From assembly GCF_032854445.1 (NCBI RefSeq), contig NC_088298.1, forward strand, positions 1,732,160 to 1,796,159: a DNA stretch of 64,000 nt, in the 5' to 3' direction. Position numbers and translations under genes: made by a program. Below, in pieces: positions 44,495 through 55,866 of this stretch; within the stretch, counting starts at the first letter, position 1, and each line of letters starts with the position of its first letter. The DNA is from Liolophura sinensis (taxonomy: Eukaryota > Mollusca > Polyplacophora > Chitonida > Chitonidae). Under the pieces are notes generated by a model that saw only the letters and a list, made by a program, of their open reading frames with translations, was not told the DNA's origin and did not search any database.

Positions 44495-47400
44495 CACAGT
44501 TTTATCGTAAATTCAGTTTATTGGTACTTTTCAACACAGAATGTCAACATTTTCTTCGTTTTTAAATAGCTTTAAATTCTTGTTTTGGGATAGAGAAAGT
44601 CTATCCCAAATTTCTTGTGATCATTAATACTACATTCTTGTTTCATAGTAATTACTATATTAATTTATGTATATTATTATTATACGGTGAATAAACAAAA
44701 TACAAATTTTCTCTGCACAATTTCCATACAAGGGCGTATATTCTTGAGAGAAGCTTTTCAGGGCTTACACTAGCAGTAGGATGTGGGAATTTTTCCTTCA
44801 GCCTGAATTGGTAGAGAGCCGGAATGGATGAATCCCTACCACCCCTTCTCGTGACAAGGTTACTTTTCATTCAATCTTTCATGACATCACAGAAAAAGTG
44901 AACATTTGTAACCATTGTGTTAGGAAATCCGGTTGACCTATCTGCAATAATGCTGCTTATGATTGTGTGTTTTTGGTTGATAGTTCGGCCTATTCGACTC
45001 AGGAGATCGGAGCTCAATCCCAGTGTGCCCCACCTATCATTACATTTGAGTCCCAATCAGGTCCATGACGTCTTAATGACGACTTCGCTAATTGCACCAA
45101 TCAGAGCCAAGGATACGTACAAGGTAATGCAAAAAGAAAAAGAAAAAAAATTAATGCCCGTCTGTTTAAAGATATTTCTTCCAGACAGCGCAACATTTTA
45201 CAAAAATTTGTACATCTTAAAAGAAGAGCCTCCGATGTTTCATAGATTCATCATTCTTTTAGTTTCATTGAACTTGATACATACGACTCTTAGGAAGTTC
45301 CACAAGCACATTTCCAACCAAATACATATGAAATAAAATTCCCGCTCTCTTCAACAAGATACCTGGGCCAAATTCCATAAAGCGAATTCTCAGCAAAGGT
45401 TTAGACCGCATGTATAAATTCTAAACTGTTTTGGTTGAATCATAACTCTATACTATAGGAGTCAACAAGAGTGAGTACAATTTCGATCCCGGATGGTTCC
45501 ACCAAGGAGCAGTTTTTCGATTCCATCCCATCTTAGCACACCGCTTCAGACCACCGTACATTTGGATATTTTCAAAGTACGTGTACAAAATCAAAAGTCT
45601 CCGATAGTCCATACGAGCTTATCGACGTAAACAAAGTACACCTTTATATCACTATTATTGCACACTGTGGAATACACCCACACCCGTGGACGACACAGCT
45701 TTACCGCTACTGAAATAGCACCGCGCGGAAAATCAACGGATTCAAAATCTTCAGCTGGTACTACATAGAAGGCACAGCCCTGAATCTTTCCGTATGTCCC
45801 TTGTTACGAGGTCTGAAGCAACCACACTTGGTGGATATTGGTAGATATATATTCCGTCTCTCTCTGAATTTTGGACCAAATCAACGTCAGTCATTTTTAG
45901 AACTATAGCACCAGCGTACAGAATCTCAAAGCAGAAAGCCTTCCAAGCCAATCAACAAAAGATTTCTGAAACAAAACAAGACTGTGTACATAACTGAAAC
46001 TAATGACTTCTTTTCAGAAGGAAAAATTTTAACCAGTGATCTATTATGACTCTTGACTTTTTCATGACATTACAACCACAGCAGATGTCGCGTACTGAGT
46101 CCAAACCAGAACAAAATTACCAGTTAAATATCTAAATTTTCCCAAGAAGGAGTTGATCGTACATATACGATGAACAATTTGAGGTAGAATTGGTAGTTCC
46201 GTGAGTATTTTATACGAAATGTCTGACAAATGCTATATCAATACGATAAACATTGTAATAACAACTTAATCAAGAATCAAAACATCAACAACTGACTGTC
46301 AAACAAAACCATGAACGTTATGCCAAGGACACCATGCCATTCGAACTGTACAAGAATCCATCAACACAAAAATGTTCCTTGCACATTTATCTTCAATAAA
46401 ACCACAATCTTCGACCAAAAAAGAATAACGCATGCCAAATTTGGTGGACGACAGCTGTACCGTTAAGAAAAACAAACAACGTTAGAAACGTGCGAGAATT
46501 CCTTAGCTAAACTATTCTGGCACAAGTAGACGATTACATGCCAAAGTTTGGAGATCCGAGACTAAATCCTATCACAATAACCATTAACAAAACCGGTCAA
46601 AGATTACGAGTCTCTCCCGCAGCTATGGCAGAATATTTCTCAAATGGTAAGTAGATAATGAAGATGATCCACTCCGTTATACGAGACCGCTGGGTGGGTG
46701 TGGAGAGGAAAGTAGCATCATGCAGAGGGGGACAGGTGTCACATCCAAGTTAATGGACTCACAACCAAAACAATGTAAACAATTATACATCAACACATGC
46801 TTCAACGTGTCAAGAAAACAAAACAGATGAAAGCTTCATGGTATTCCTCCCTAGAAAAAGGGGTAATGAAGGCACTGTTCTTACATAAAACATCACAGAC
46901 GTTGACACCTTAAAAGCAATCTAGCCTAGGTATTATCTACATAAACAGATTACAACACGAAGTCTGCCATTCGGTTTAGAGGATCATGCGTAGATCACGA
47001 TGGCAAATTTCACATCGCACACTTATGCTCTTAGGAACAAACCACAAGACCGATCGGTACTGGCATACAAAATGGTTCTCATACGAACCCACCTTTTTCG
47101 GTATCCTCCTTCAAATTCCAATTTAGAAGTAAGCTTTCTAAACAAGTAAATACAGAATAAACAATTAGCAGACGGCCTTTATACAAGATCACACTCATTT
47201 TCATTGTAAAGTTGTACATGAAATCCATTCATGCAGGGAAAACGTACGTTGTTGCCTTTCTCTATGACAAAAATGTTAAATATAATTAAGGACGTACAGC
47301 AAAGAGTAAAAACAGAACAGCAACGACAGTGTGATATCTGGCACATGGCCACACGTAATCGGTGAACTACGGTCTTAAAGACCTCTTCTGTACTGCTACA

Positions 47401-47788
47401 TTCTTCTTGAAACCATGACATGGCATCTATTACTTTAGAAGTAGGGCATTGCTATTATCAACTCAGACAATCTTCACTAGCAAGAACCTGTCAGTCGCAA
47501 AAAATGTTGTATTAAGGGTGACGTTTGTTATCTGGTTTGGGTGGGAAAACTCCATTTATGGGTATCAAACGTTCTTCGTCTTCCATAATGTGTCCTAAGC
47601 GTGTCTTGGTCCGGAAAACAAAGTTAATACTTAAAAGTATAGAGGATATAAAATTTCGTCAGACATTATTGGGACACAGATACCAGATATTCGTTTCAGG
47701 TACTGACTAGTTTGGCTGGTGACTTTGCTGAGAGCATAAACCTGAAAGGTGTCACTGATCTTAACGACAATGCAAAGCAAAACACCCG
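44495..47788 (-). other. Possible long 3' UTR of the giant-ORF gene
   Basis: Downstream of the TGA, about 3.3 kb contains no SINE, minisatellite or foldback element that I can see, unlike almost every other stretch of this size here. A canonical AATAAA on the minus strand (TTTATT at 44517-44522) is followed by a T-rich stretch. This suits a terminal exon with a poly(A) site near 44.5 kb. Short ORFs on both strands in this interval show no protein-like character. If the donor at 47806 is used instead, this is intron. Confidence 0.35.
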
Positions 47789-50700
47789 TCAGCGCCACCG
47801 TTTACCTTTGGTGATGACTTTCCCTCTGACTCTGTTGTCCCTCAGGTTAGGCTCAGAAGAAAACGTCTTGTTGTTACATCCCTCAATCGGTACACCACCC
47901 GCCGATATTGACTTCCGGAGAGTGCCCAGGATGGACTTAAGCCTAACCGGATCCGTTTCGAACCGCGCGCACAACTCAGGGACACTCTTACTTCGTTCTT
48001 CTCTATCCTCTTTGCTGACGTTGGAGTCCTTGTTTCTCATCTTGACCCCTCCGCTTCCTTTCGGGAGGTCTGACGGAATCTGTCGCTTCACCACTCCTCC
48101 CTGAGGCAACGACATTGTCTGGTTAAGGCTACTCCTGCTGCCGCTAGCGCTTTCTTCACCGCTTGTAGAGGTCGTTGATATCGTGGCTAAAGGGACTTTT
48201 TTCGTCCTGCGGTGGATCAGAAGTCGGGCTGGGGCCGGGCTTCCTTCACAGCTGGAAGCCAGCGGAGTCTGGTCGGAGGATGATACTTTCTCAACTGCTT
48301 TCGCTTTTAAAATACATCGATTTTGTGCATTCACGCTCCCGTTAACAAGTATGTTATGCTTCCCACTACTGACTTCGTTCTTCCCATTTTGACTGATACG
48401 TACCCTGTTTTTCGCCTCACTTCGTTGTTTCACAGTCCGTGGCGTCTGTGATTTGGTATGAGCTAACTTACTGTTGGAAGACGACTCAATCCCTGCCGAC
48501 GATTTTGTGTTTTTGTTCCGTAAAGACGATCTCTCTGGAGCATCGTCCTCTTTATTTGTGTCCGTTTCCGTCGAAATTATCTCCCCTTTTGAATCATACG
48601 TGTCGCTATACAAAATCTTCTCCGTCAAATTTGGCGCGCTTCGAGAATGTTTTAACGGACGTTTGTGCTGTCGTTCGTCTTCACTTGAACTAAATCTTTC
48701 CACCATTTTGGCAACACCTCGGCCGAGAGAACGCCTCCTTTTCTGGTCCTGTTTTGAGTACTTCCGACTGGCATGTGATTTGTCCTTCGTGCGACCTCGG
48801 CGACTTACTCCCCTGCAACTCCCTTCATCATCGTCCCCAGATGTTTCAGCGTCATTTTGGTTGCAAGTTTGGGTCTCCGCGTTACACAGCTGATGAAAGT
48901 CAGACTCGGAACCCTCGTCCGATTTTTTCCCTTGCTCGCTCCGGTGGAGACTGGACGATCGTGGAGGTGGCTTTGGATGTTCAACGACAACGTCTTTACG
49001 CAAATTTCGGTACGCCATGTCATCGTGCATTACGTCAGGCTCTTTCTCGGGCCGAATGCGCATTCTGGACTTGGCCTCAGATCGGGATCTCTGTGTCAGA
49101 TAGTCGGCTGATGCCAGTGAGGGAGAAATATTCGGTGATTCCGTGTCCATTCTGGTTGCAGATTTCGTGCGAATTTTTCTGTACGAGCCATCCTCCGTTA
49201 AATCCACTTCTTTTCTACGAGACCTTGTCCGACGACCACTTTCCTCTGATGACAGAGCTGACAAACTCTCCGTTGGGGTATGCATTTCCACGCCTACACA
49301 CCTTGTATTGGCTGACTGAAACTTCCTTTGTGCCATGTCGTCTCTGATACTTGCGTGGCCACCGTAGCTATTAGAAGCCCTCGGAGTATCGTCGCCTTCA
49401 TGCGCTCGATTGTCGCTTGGCCAAGAGTCACAGCCTGAACTTTCTAGGGCCTGTGTCAATCTCTCCAGCCCGTCTGTAGAGTAGAAAGCCTCTCTTTTCG
49501 CCATCCTACTTCCAGAGCCTGGTGACTGCCATTTGATATTATAATCTGAAAGATTAGTGTCTGTGTGCACCTCACTGCCGCTTTGGGGGTAGCTCCCCAG
49601 CGACGACACGTCCGTCATCGATGTTATACTCCACTGTGACCCTTGAGCGGGAAGAGGATAATCCCGTCTTGGGTCCTCATGCAATAAACTTTCATTGTTA
49701 AGATCGAGGGTTTCGTATATTTTCTCCAGCTCGGACAGAGCGTCGTTCAACTTGGTCTTCCTGCTTTTGGCAGATGCGGAATTGCCAACATAACCGGATT
49801 TCGCCGATGCCAGATTGGATGAACACCTCCTTAATGTCATCAGGACGGTATCTAAATCCTCCTCTTTCGTTGTGACGAGTTTGGTTTTGATCATGTCGAT
49901 TTTGGTTTCTACATCTTTGGCCAAATGACGGAGCTCTCGGATAGCATGGTTGACGTGGGTGAGACTCTGTTGACTGCCGGAATCTGAGTCCAGGGTCTTG
50001 CAGGATCCAGTGTCAGTGTGCTGATCCTCATCCATTCGCGGGTACTCCACCAGTCCAGTCCCTAGAAGTTTCTGTTTAAGTAAGTTATGGTCCAACTGGT
50101 ACTCCCTGCCGTGGGCTAAATTCATAAACTTGGGCTGCTTCTCGCTGGGACGCTTACTGCTTTGCAGCACGTACGGTCCTTGGTTGGGAGGAAACGCCAT
50201 GCTGCTTGGTCGACCGGCTGTTGGGTCGTTGGCTGTGTAGCTGTGTTGGCTCGTAGACATGGAGATAACATCAGGGGTCAGGGGAGGTTTGTCCGGGGAT
50301 CCTGTAGACCATTGACTGCTACCGGACATGCCCGGACTCTTTGTCTTGGGGCTGAACGGTTTCTTTTCAAGTGAGGTTGTGATTTCTTCCAACACCTCAT
50401 CCAGAGCCTCCGGTCGCTGGTATTTGTCTGCTACTGGTATATGCTGATATTGTATCGACTTTGTCGTCACGTTTTTCTTCGACACCTGAGGTTGGAAGAC
50501 TTTAACACTTGCAACCAAAGGAACGTTATCAAAGGGGCTGTTGAGTCGTGCACGAAGGGTCTTACTTGGAGATGTCACATCAACTGTCAAGGGGACAAAT
50601 GGATCGGATGTGGGTTTTTGTAACATGCGAGGCTCATACGCTGATCGTCTCGTTGGACTTTTGTGTGGCTGTGAGGCTGTCAGTGTGTCAGAACGACTTT

Positions 50701-53392
50701 GTGAAGCAGATGTAGCAGCGCTGGCAATAGCTCTGGCATACACAGTCATCCGCTCGATTTCTTTCCATATCTGTTCATCTGAGTCCTGCCTTTTGTGGCT
50801 AGGCCTTGAACTTTTCACGGGCGTTGCCTTTACAGGGGATATGCTGGTTTCGAGCCCTTTAGTGAATGGGACATATAATGGATTTGTTATTTCACTGTCC
50901 GATGACGGACCAAAGAATGGGTTTAGCCTCAGCCCTGTCCCTTCAGGCTTCAACGGTTCGTAGACTATTTTACGTGTCATCGTGGGACTCGATCCATAAG
51001 ATGCCGCACCCCATTTTTTGGCAGGCGTTTTGGCCACTGAAACGCTTTGTACATCCTGCTGAGTATTAATGTCCTGATCTGGGGATAAAGGGGCATCCCT
51101 CCTGAAATACCAATCACTTGCCCATGCCTCATCCCCAAACAACGTGTCTTGGCGTTCGTGTCTTACGGAGCCGGAGCTGCGCGGACCCACACGTCCCTTT
51201 GGGGGTGATCCTTTAGGACTACTACCCGGGTAGGTCCACATTTGGTTCTGACTTAACATCAGATCCCCACCTGAATTTGTCACAACTCCACTACCTTGTA
51301 CGCTTGAGACAGCTGTTGATGGATAACCAAACATATTCTTTGCTTCTGATTTTTCATCAATCACAGACAGCCTTGCTCCGGGGAGTCGTGATCTTGGGCT
51401 CAGCGGTTTTATTCCTGTGCCATCATCCCCTTCTATCAAATTCACTTTATCAGGTGTCTGGTCCTTACGGACCGGCATATTTTTCTCATGCATAAGGAAT
51501 TCCCACTTTTTCACCCTTTCAGACACTTCAATATTGTAATCCACATCCGAAAACATCCCGTCCGCATTTGACCCAACCGGTTGGCCTTGTGGAGCGGGGT
51601 CAGTCTGTGACAGTGGGGCTGGTACCTCAGTAACAAACATCACAGGAGTTGTATGCACGAACGTTCGTTCAGGCTTTTTAGGCCCAATGACTTTTGCTCT
51701 GGTATTCACACTTTGCTCATTTTTTATCACATTGGCATTTGGTTCAGATCGCCTTGGAATCCACAGATCTTCCATAGTGTCTGTGCCCGGACTCTTCGGA
51801 TTTCTCTGAGCGCTGACGGAGTTTTGTTGAAAGCTCGCTATATTGTCATAATTGAAACTGCTACCATGTTGGACAGATGCCTGGTTTTGAATTTTCGGTG
51901 ACAAGCTGTGTAAAATGTTTGTTGGCCAAAGGGGTTTCGTGCCCTCCTGTTTGACGTCTGACCGATTGGTGCTTGTTTGCACGGGTTCTAGCACCGGTGC
52001 TTTTTTAAGTTTTGGATCAGACGTTCTTCTGCTGATCAACAGATTTGACACACCTGGTTGTCCAGAAGGTTTACCAGTCTGTTGCATGGTTTTTATCGTT
52101 TGTTTGATATTTGACACAGCCGCACTTCTGTTATCACGATTCCCCGTAGTCCCCAAATAGTCTTTGTTCGACTCTAACAGCTCATCAAGAGAATCTGCTT
52201 CATTGTGACTATGACCTTTAGATGGATGGACAGGCTGAGCAGATATGAATGTCTTTTTGGATTGAACAGGTGGAGGTGCCGATTGTATAACTGTTGGAGG
52301 GACACTGGTTGGCTTCAAGCTCCCAGAGGGCAAATGAAAATGCTTTGAACTTTGCCAGGTAGGCTGCTTAACACTTGTGCCACTTGCTGAATCAGCAGAA
52401 AAGCGGCGTGTCTCTGGAACAGCCTGACCTGAAGGCTTCCATACTGGTCCACTTGAAATCACATTTGTTGTTGTTGCTGTGGTCACTTTACTGGAATTTG
52501 GCACATTTGCATTTGAGGTTTGCATCTGCTGTTCAAACTGTGCCTTCAACAGAGACACTGGTCTTTTGGTAACGAGTTCCTCTGCACTATCAATCACGTT
52601 TTGGGACGCAGATGAACGGTTCACAACAACTGGACAGCTTGATGCTGTAGGGTCATAGCTATGACCATAGGCTGTCTGAGATTGGTTGTACTGCTGCCCT
52701 AGGCTTTGATCGACCTTACCATTTGTCAAAACCTTTTGTCCTTTCTCTCGTGAACATACTGAATGTCTCGACTGAGTAGACCCTGAATCGTACAGAGCTT
52801 CTTCATCAGAAGTGACAGCCATGTCTAGCCTCTGACGCCTCCTTTCTTCTAGCCTCTGAAATTTGCTTTTGGAGCTGTTGCTAGAATTTGCGTTCTGAGC
52901 AGCTCTCTGCCTGGTGTAAACTGCCGAATCACTGGAAGGCTGCGTAGCTAGTGAACTGCCTGGCACAGTCAGGTTCCTTGAAGCACTTCCGAAGGAGCCT
53001 CTGTGTTGCTGATTCCCTGAGGAATTACCACCGCCGTTGGCCTTGGAAGCTGTGTCGCCCCGTGAGCGCCGTGGTCGTCGGGCCCATTTGCGTAAGTCCT
53101 CTTCAGGAGAATCAGACTCCGATCCCAAAAATTCCTCTGTGCCTGAGGGCAGACTACGACGATTCATTTTCAAGTCCACTTTGGGATCGCAAGACTTGTG
53201 GCGGGGTCGGAAAACCCTCTGGCTGTAATCTGCGGGACCTGTGTCACCCTGCCGGGTCTGCAGAGGTTCGACCTGGTATTGGCCTTCGTAGACCTGTGTC
53301 CTGCAACGCTCCCGACGCCCCCTGCGTTCTGGACGCTGCCTCTTGCCACTGGACTGGGAGCCACTGCTGGACTGGATGACTGCGGTGGCCAT
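47789..53392 (-). CDS. Giant single-exon ORF, 1867 aa, Ser/Arg-rich scaffold-like protein of unrecognised family
   Basis: An open frame of 1867 codons starts at an ATG in strong context (A at -3, G at +4) and ends at TGA; this length is far beyond chance. I do not recognise the family. Residues 17-31 form a basic cluster (KRQRPERRGRRERCR). An Arg/Glu helical stretch (FQRLEERRRQRLD) lies near 174-190. Residues about 1140-1235 carry the only clear heptad-like, coiled-coil-capable region (from HAIRELRHLAKDVETKIDMI to SELEKIYETLDLNNESLL). The rest is Ser/Pro/Thr/Gln-rich and probably disordered. Basic, kinase-site-like patches lie near 1530-1600 and 1797-1815 (KSVPELCARFE), and an S-x-PNL motif occurs twice. 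There is no signal peptide, membrane segment or catalytic motif. The composition suggests a cytoskeletal or junctional scaffold, but that is inference only. The frame may extend upstream through a spliced exon and may splice out before the stop. Confidence 0.88.
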   Translation of the reverse strand: MATAVIQSSSGSQSSGKRQRPERRGRRERCRTQVYEGQYQVEPLQTRQGDTGPADYSQRVFRPRHKSCDPKVDLKMNRRSLPSGTEEFLGSESDSPEEDLRKWARRPRRSRGDTASKANGGGNSSGNQQHRGSFGSASRNLTVPGSSLATQPSSDSAVYTRQRAAQNANSSNSSKSKFQRLEERRRQRLDMAVTSDEEALYDSGSTQSRHSVCSREKGQKVLTNGKVDQSLGQQYNQSQTAYGHSYDPTASSCPVVVNRSSASQNVIDSAEELVTKRPVSLLKAQFEQQMQTSNANVPNSSKVTTATTTNVISSGPVWKPSGQAVPETRRFSADSASGTSVKQPTWQSSKHFHLPSGSLKPTSVPPTVIQSAPPPVQSKKTFISAQPVHPSKGHSHNEADSLDELLESNKDYLGTTGNRDNRSAAVSNIKQTIKTMQQTGKPSGQPGVSNLLISRRTSDPKLKKAPVLEPVQTSTNRSDVKQEGTKPLWPTNILHSLSPKIQNQASVQHGSSFNYDNIASFQQNSVSAQRNPKSPGTDTMEDLWIPRRSEPNANVIKNEQSVNTRAKVIGPKKPERTFVHTTPVMFVTEVPAPLSQTDPAPQGQPVGSNADGMFSDVDYNIEVSERVKKWEFLMHEKNMPVRKDQTPDKVNLIEGDDGTGIKPLSPRSRLPGARLSVIDEKSEAKNMFGYPSTAVSSVQGSGVVTNSGGDLMLSQNQMWTYPGSSPKGSPPKGRVGPRSSGSVRHERQDTLFGDEAWASDWYFRRDAPLSPDQDINTQQDVQSVSVAKTPAKKWGAASYGSSPTMTRKIVYEPLKPEGTGLRLNPFFGPSSDSEITNPLYVPFTKGLETSISPVKATPVKSSRPSHKRQDSDEQIWKEIERMTVYARAIASAATSASQSRSDTLTASQPHKSPTRRSAYEPRMLQKPTSDPFVPLTVDVTSPSKTLRARLNSPFDNVPLVASVKVFQPQVSKKNVTTKSIQYQHIPVADKYQRPEALDEVLEEITTSLEKKPFSPKTKSPGMSGSSQWSTGSPDKPPLTPDVISMSTSQHSYTANDPTAGRPSSMAFPPNQGPYVLQSSKRPSEKQPKFMNLAHGREYQLDHNLLKQKLLGTGLVEYPRMDEDQHTDTGSCKTLDSDSGSQQSLTHVNHAIRELRHLAKDVETKIDMIKTKLVTTKEEDLDTVLMTLRRCSSNLASAKSGYVGNSASAKSRKTKLNDALSELEKIYETLDLNNESLLHEDPRRDYPLPAQGSQWSITSMTDVSSLGSYPQSGSEVHTDTNLSDYNIKWQSPGSGSRMAKREAFYSTDGLERLTQALESSGCDSWPSDNRAHEGDDTPRASNSYGGHASIRDDMAQRKFQSANTRCVGVEMHTPTESLSALSSEESGRRTRSRRKEVDLTEDGSYRKIRTKSATRMDTESPNISPSLASADYLTQRSRSEAKSRMRIRPEKEPDVMHDDMAYRNLRKDVVVEHPKPPPRSSSLHRSEQGKKSDEGSESDFHQLCNAETQTCNQNDAETSGDDDEGSCRGVSRRGRTKDKSHASRKYSKQDQKRRRSLGRGVAKMVERFSSSEDERQHKRPLKHSRSAPNLTEKILYSDTYDSKGEIISTETDTNKEDDAPERSSLRNKNTKSSAGIESSSNSKLAHTKSQTPRTVKQRSEAKNRVRISQNGKNEVSSGKHNILVNGSVNAQNRCILKAKAVEKVSSSDQTPLASSCEGSPAPARLLIHRRTKKVPLATISTTSTSGEESASGSRSSLNQTMSLPQGGVVKRQIPSDLPKGSGGVKMRNKDSNVSKEDREERSKSVPELCARFETDPVRLKSILGTLRKSISAGGVPIEGCNNKTFSSEPNLRDNRVRGKVITKGKRWR
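47800..47811 (-). other. Splice-donor-like site inside the last codons of the giant ORF
   Basis: The minus strand reads ACCAAAG/GTAAAC, with the exon edge at 47806, only 15 bases before the last base of the stop codon's upstream neighbour. If it is used, the 53446-47806 block is an internal exon of 5641 bp, phase 0 in and phase 1 out, and the last residues of the open frame are intron read-through. If it is not used, the protein ends at the TGA at 47789 with a basic tail (KGKRWR). RNA data would decide. Confidence 0.4.
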
Positions 53393-53449
53393 TGTTTCAG
53401 AGCCGTGAGGCTGCCCTTTGGTCTTTACAGAGCCCCCATCAGAGCACTA
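53393..53449 (-). other. Splice-acceptor-like site and in-frame extension upstream of the giant ORF
   Basis: On the minus strand a T/G-rich tract ending TGTGTCTGTTGTAG stops at 53447. The 18 codons from 53446 to the ATG at 53392 are open and in frame (CSDGGSVKTKGQPHGSET). The TAG of the acceptor is itself the first upstream in-frame stop, as expected if an intron ends there. The ATG may therefore be an internal methionine of a longer protein, or the start codon in an exon with a short leader. Both readings agree with the sequence. Confidence 0.55.
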
Positions 53450-54279
53450 CAACAGACACACAATTGAAACACCATTACTCATAAAATCTAAGCAAAGTAT
53501 CCATCTATGCGTCAAAAAAAAAAAAACCCTATTCACATACCAGCTGTCCATAAAATTGGACATTCCCAGACAATAATCGCAAGGCAAATTCCCAAAATGA
53601 CTTTTAAACACAAACCACAAGAGAACTAAGAAGGTATTTAAAGTATGAAATTAGGACTGAATCATGCAGAGAATACAATGAATACAAGGCTCCTAAACAG
53701 GCATATGATTTTTATTATGTTAAGATGGAATAAATTAATGCTGTAATTCTTCAACCTTTTCGCATGTTTCCACATGCTTAATCAACCATATTCTGAAGAC
53801 ATTTTTCTGTGATGACTGATAAAGTTAAACTTTTTATGCAGCTCTGTAATGTTTTATAATAAATATTTTAAAGCCATAAATGTAAGAAAGCCAGTTGTGG
53901 GAAAACTGCAATTTTAATGTATGGGACAATCTGGAATGTCTGTTTCGACGCAGAGATTCAGATATACAAGGACATAAAGTCCATGTACTGCACAGGAGTG
54001 AAAATGTTTTCTCAATGAGTCAAATATGACACGACATGGGAACACGCCACTTTCATGATATGATGTTTAAGTCTGGACTCTACCATTAATCACTGTTGGG
54101 AATTTCTTTCGCTACAGATGCCTTTCAAGACATCAGACATTACGAAAATAAAGAAATTTACAGACTTGATTGTGGTTCTACATTTGCTATTTTTCCATAT
54201 AACACAAACATACTTCCGTCAAGAGAACAAAACACATCATCATATTATTACAGGTAAAGTCTTTCTTTTGGTTACACCC
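53450..54279. other. Upstream/intronic DNA, nothing recognised
   Basis: If the acceptor at 53447 is used, this is the intron before the giant exon. A/T-rich, no repeat of note. Confidence 0.45.
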
Positions 54280-54352
54280 AAACGAAACTTTTCCTCTGCT
54301 GGTTACACCCAAACGTAACTTTTCCTCTGCTGGTTACACCCAATGTAACTTT
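54280..54352. repeat. About 28-bp tandem repeat, three copies
   Basis: GGTTACACCCAAACGTAACT followed by TTTCCTCTGCT, three times with small changes. Confidence 0.85.
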
Positions 54353-54764
54353 TCCTCTTCCCATGGACCTGCAAGATTTGAAAATCTACCTCTGTTTCAA
54401 CAGAAACTAAACTGAATGAGCTGGATATGTGTATCGGTGTCATACATGTAGCATTTCCCACAGCCCTCAATCACCAACTGGAGAAAAACTGTCATAAAAC
54501 GGGAACTAAAATAACCTAACCAGACATCTATAGGAATGTGTTTTATGTGTAGGTAGAAAAAAGCCTGGCAATTCGCCTGTGATAAGAGTCAGTAAGTCTC
54601 TATACGAATATCCAGTACTGCTTCCAACTTTCATATACAAGACAGAATTCCAGTCATACCTGGCAGCTACAGCACTAAAGTGATGAAAGTCCTCGACAAA
54701 TATCTCAGTAACTAGACAATAGCCTGCCAGTGTTGAGCTAGTGGTTTGATTAGTGAACACAGAA
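54353..54764. other. Spacer; weak minus-strand ORF
   Basis: An 84-codon minus-strand frame (54506-54760) has no ATG at its beginning and no clear splice borders. Its peptide looks mildly protein-like, but this is not enough to call an exon. Confidence 0.35.
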
Positions 54765-54935
54765 AGATTTATTTATTTATTCATTTGATTGGTATTTTAT
54801 GCTGTATTCAAGAATATTTCACTTATACGACGGCGGCCAGCATTATGGTGAGAGCAACCGGGCAGAGCCCGGCGGAAAACCCACGATCCCGCAGGTTGCG
54901 TACAAACCTTGCCATGTACTACCCGAGAGAAAGTT
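54765..54935 (-). mobile_element. SINE family A copy
   Basis: TTTATTTATTTATTCATTTG tail, ACTTATACGACGGCGGCCAG, GGGCAGAGCCCGGCGGAAAA and GATCCCGCAGGTTGCGTAC. The head is missing. Confidence 0.92.
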
Positions 54936-55747
54936 AGGATTACCGAATTCCAGCAACAATATTTATGTATTTTGTTTATGATTTGTCCTAACATGTATTA
55001 GCACAAATATGTGTACATTTAGGGTTTTGAGTCTTCATCTTGTTGGGAAAAAGAGGTTTCAATGGTAAGGCTTCAACTCGCAGTTAATGAGCTAGACCAG
55101 TGACACAAATGTATTGAACTGTTACTGCTGTCAAAACAACTATACTGAAACCGTGGGTTCCATAGATCAATTTAAGGTAATACACCAATAGTGGAACTCT
55201 GTAGAAAGAAAGGCTCATGTTGACTCCTGATGATGGCAAAATAAAGTGCTGAAATGTTGATTCAAAATGGCTCTCGTGTTTTGGGGGTTTACCCTAATTC
55301 TTCTAAAATTTGGGACAGATATTAGCAGTATTGAAAGTAGAGTATTACATTTCTTTACCAGCCTTTTTGAAAATTAAAGATATGAGTATGTTGTTCATTA
55401 GATGGTCTAGCCATTGAGAAAAAATGAAACTCAATATTCCTGCTAGAATTACATAGATACATACTGGCAAAAATGAGCAGACCAAGCATCACAAATTTGA
55501 GAAGAAACTGGGTACACTGCTGAAGTACAGCTATTTTGTATGGTTAATGACATTCACCCTGAGGCATAACAGGAGGAAACTATTCACAAGCCAGAGTTCT
55601 AATATGGCAAATATGCCCCATTTATTGGCTTATATACTGAACATTTAAAATCAGCATTTGACTCCACAAAGAATCCTTTCACTCCACAATGTTAGCAGAT
55701 AAAAGCTCATAACAAGACACCAGAAACATCAGCAGATGTAGACTGCT
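54936..55747. other. No recognised feature
   Basis: Unique AT-rich DNA. Confidence 0.5.
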
Positions 55748-55866
55748 AGTGGGATATTCATGTTATTCATGAGATATACATGTTATTCATGAGATATACA
55801 TGTTATTCATAACATGAGATATTCATGTTATTCATGAGATATTCATGTTATTCATGAGATATACAT
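55748..55866. repeat. About 20-bp tandem repeat, about six copies
   Basis: GAGATATTCATGTTATTCAT and close variants; one junction has the partial unit AACAT. Confidence 0.88.

Noticed and set aside
47712-53467. Many plus-strand ORFs opposite the giant coding exon
   Set aside because: Antisense shadows caused by the codon composition of the minus-strand gene; no splice signals or domains.
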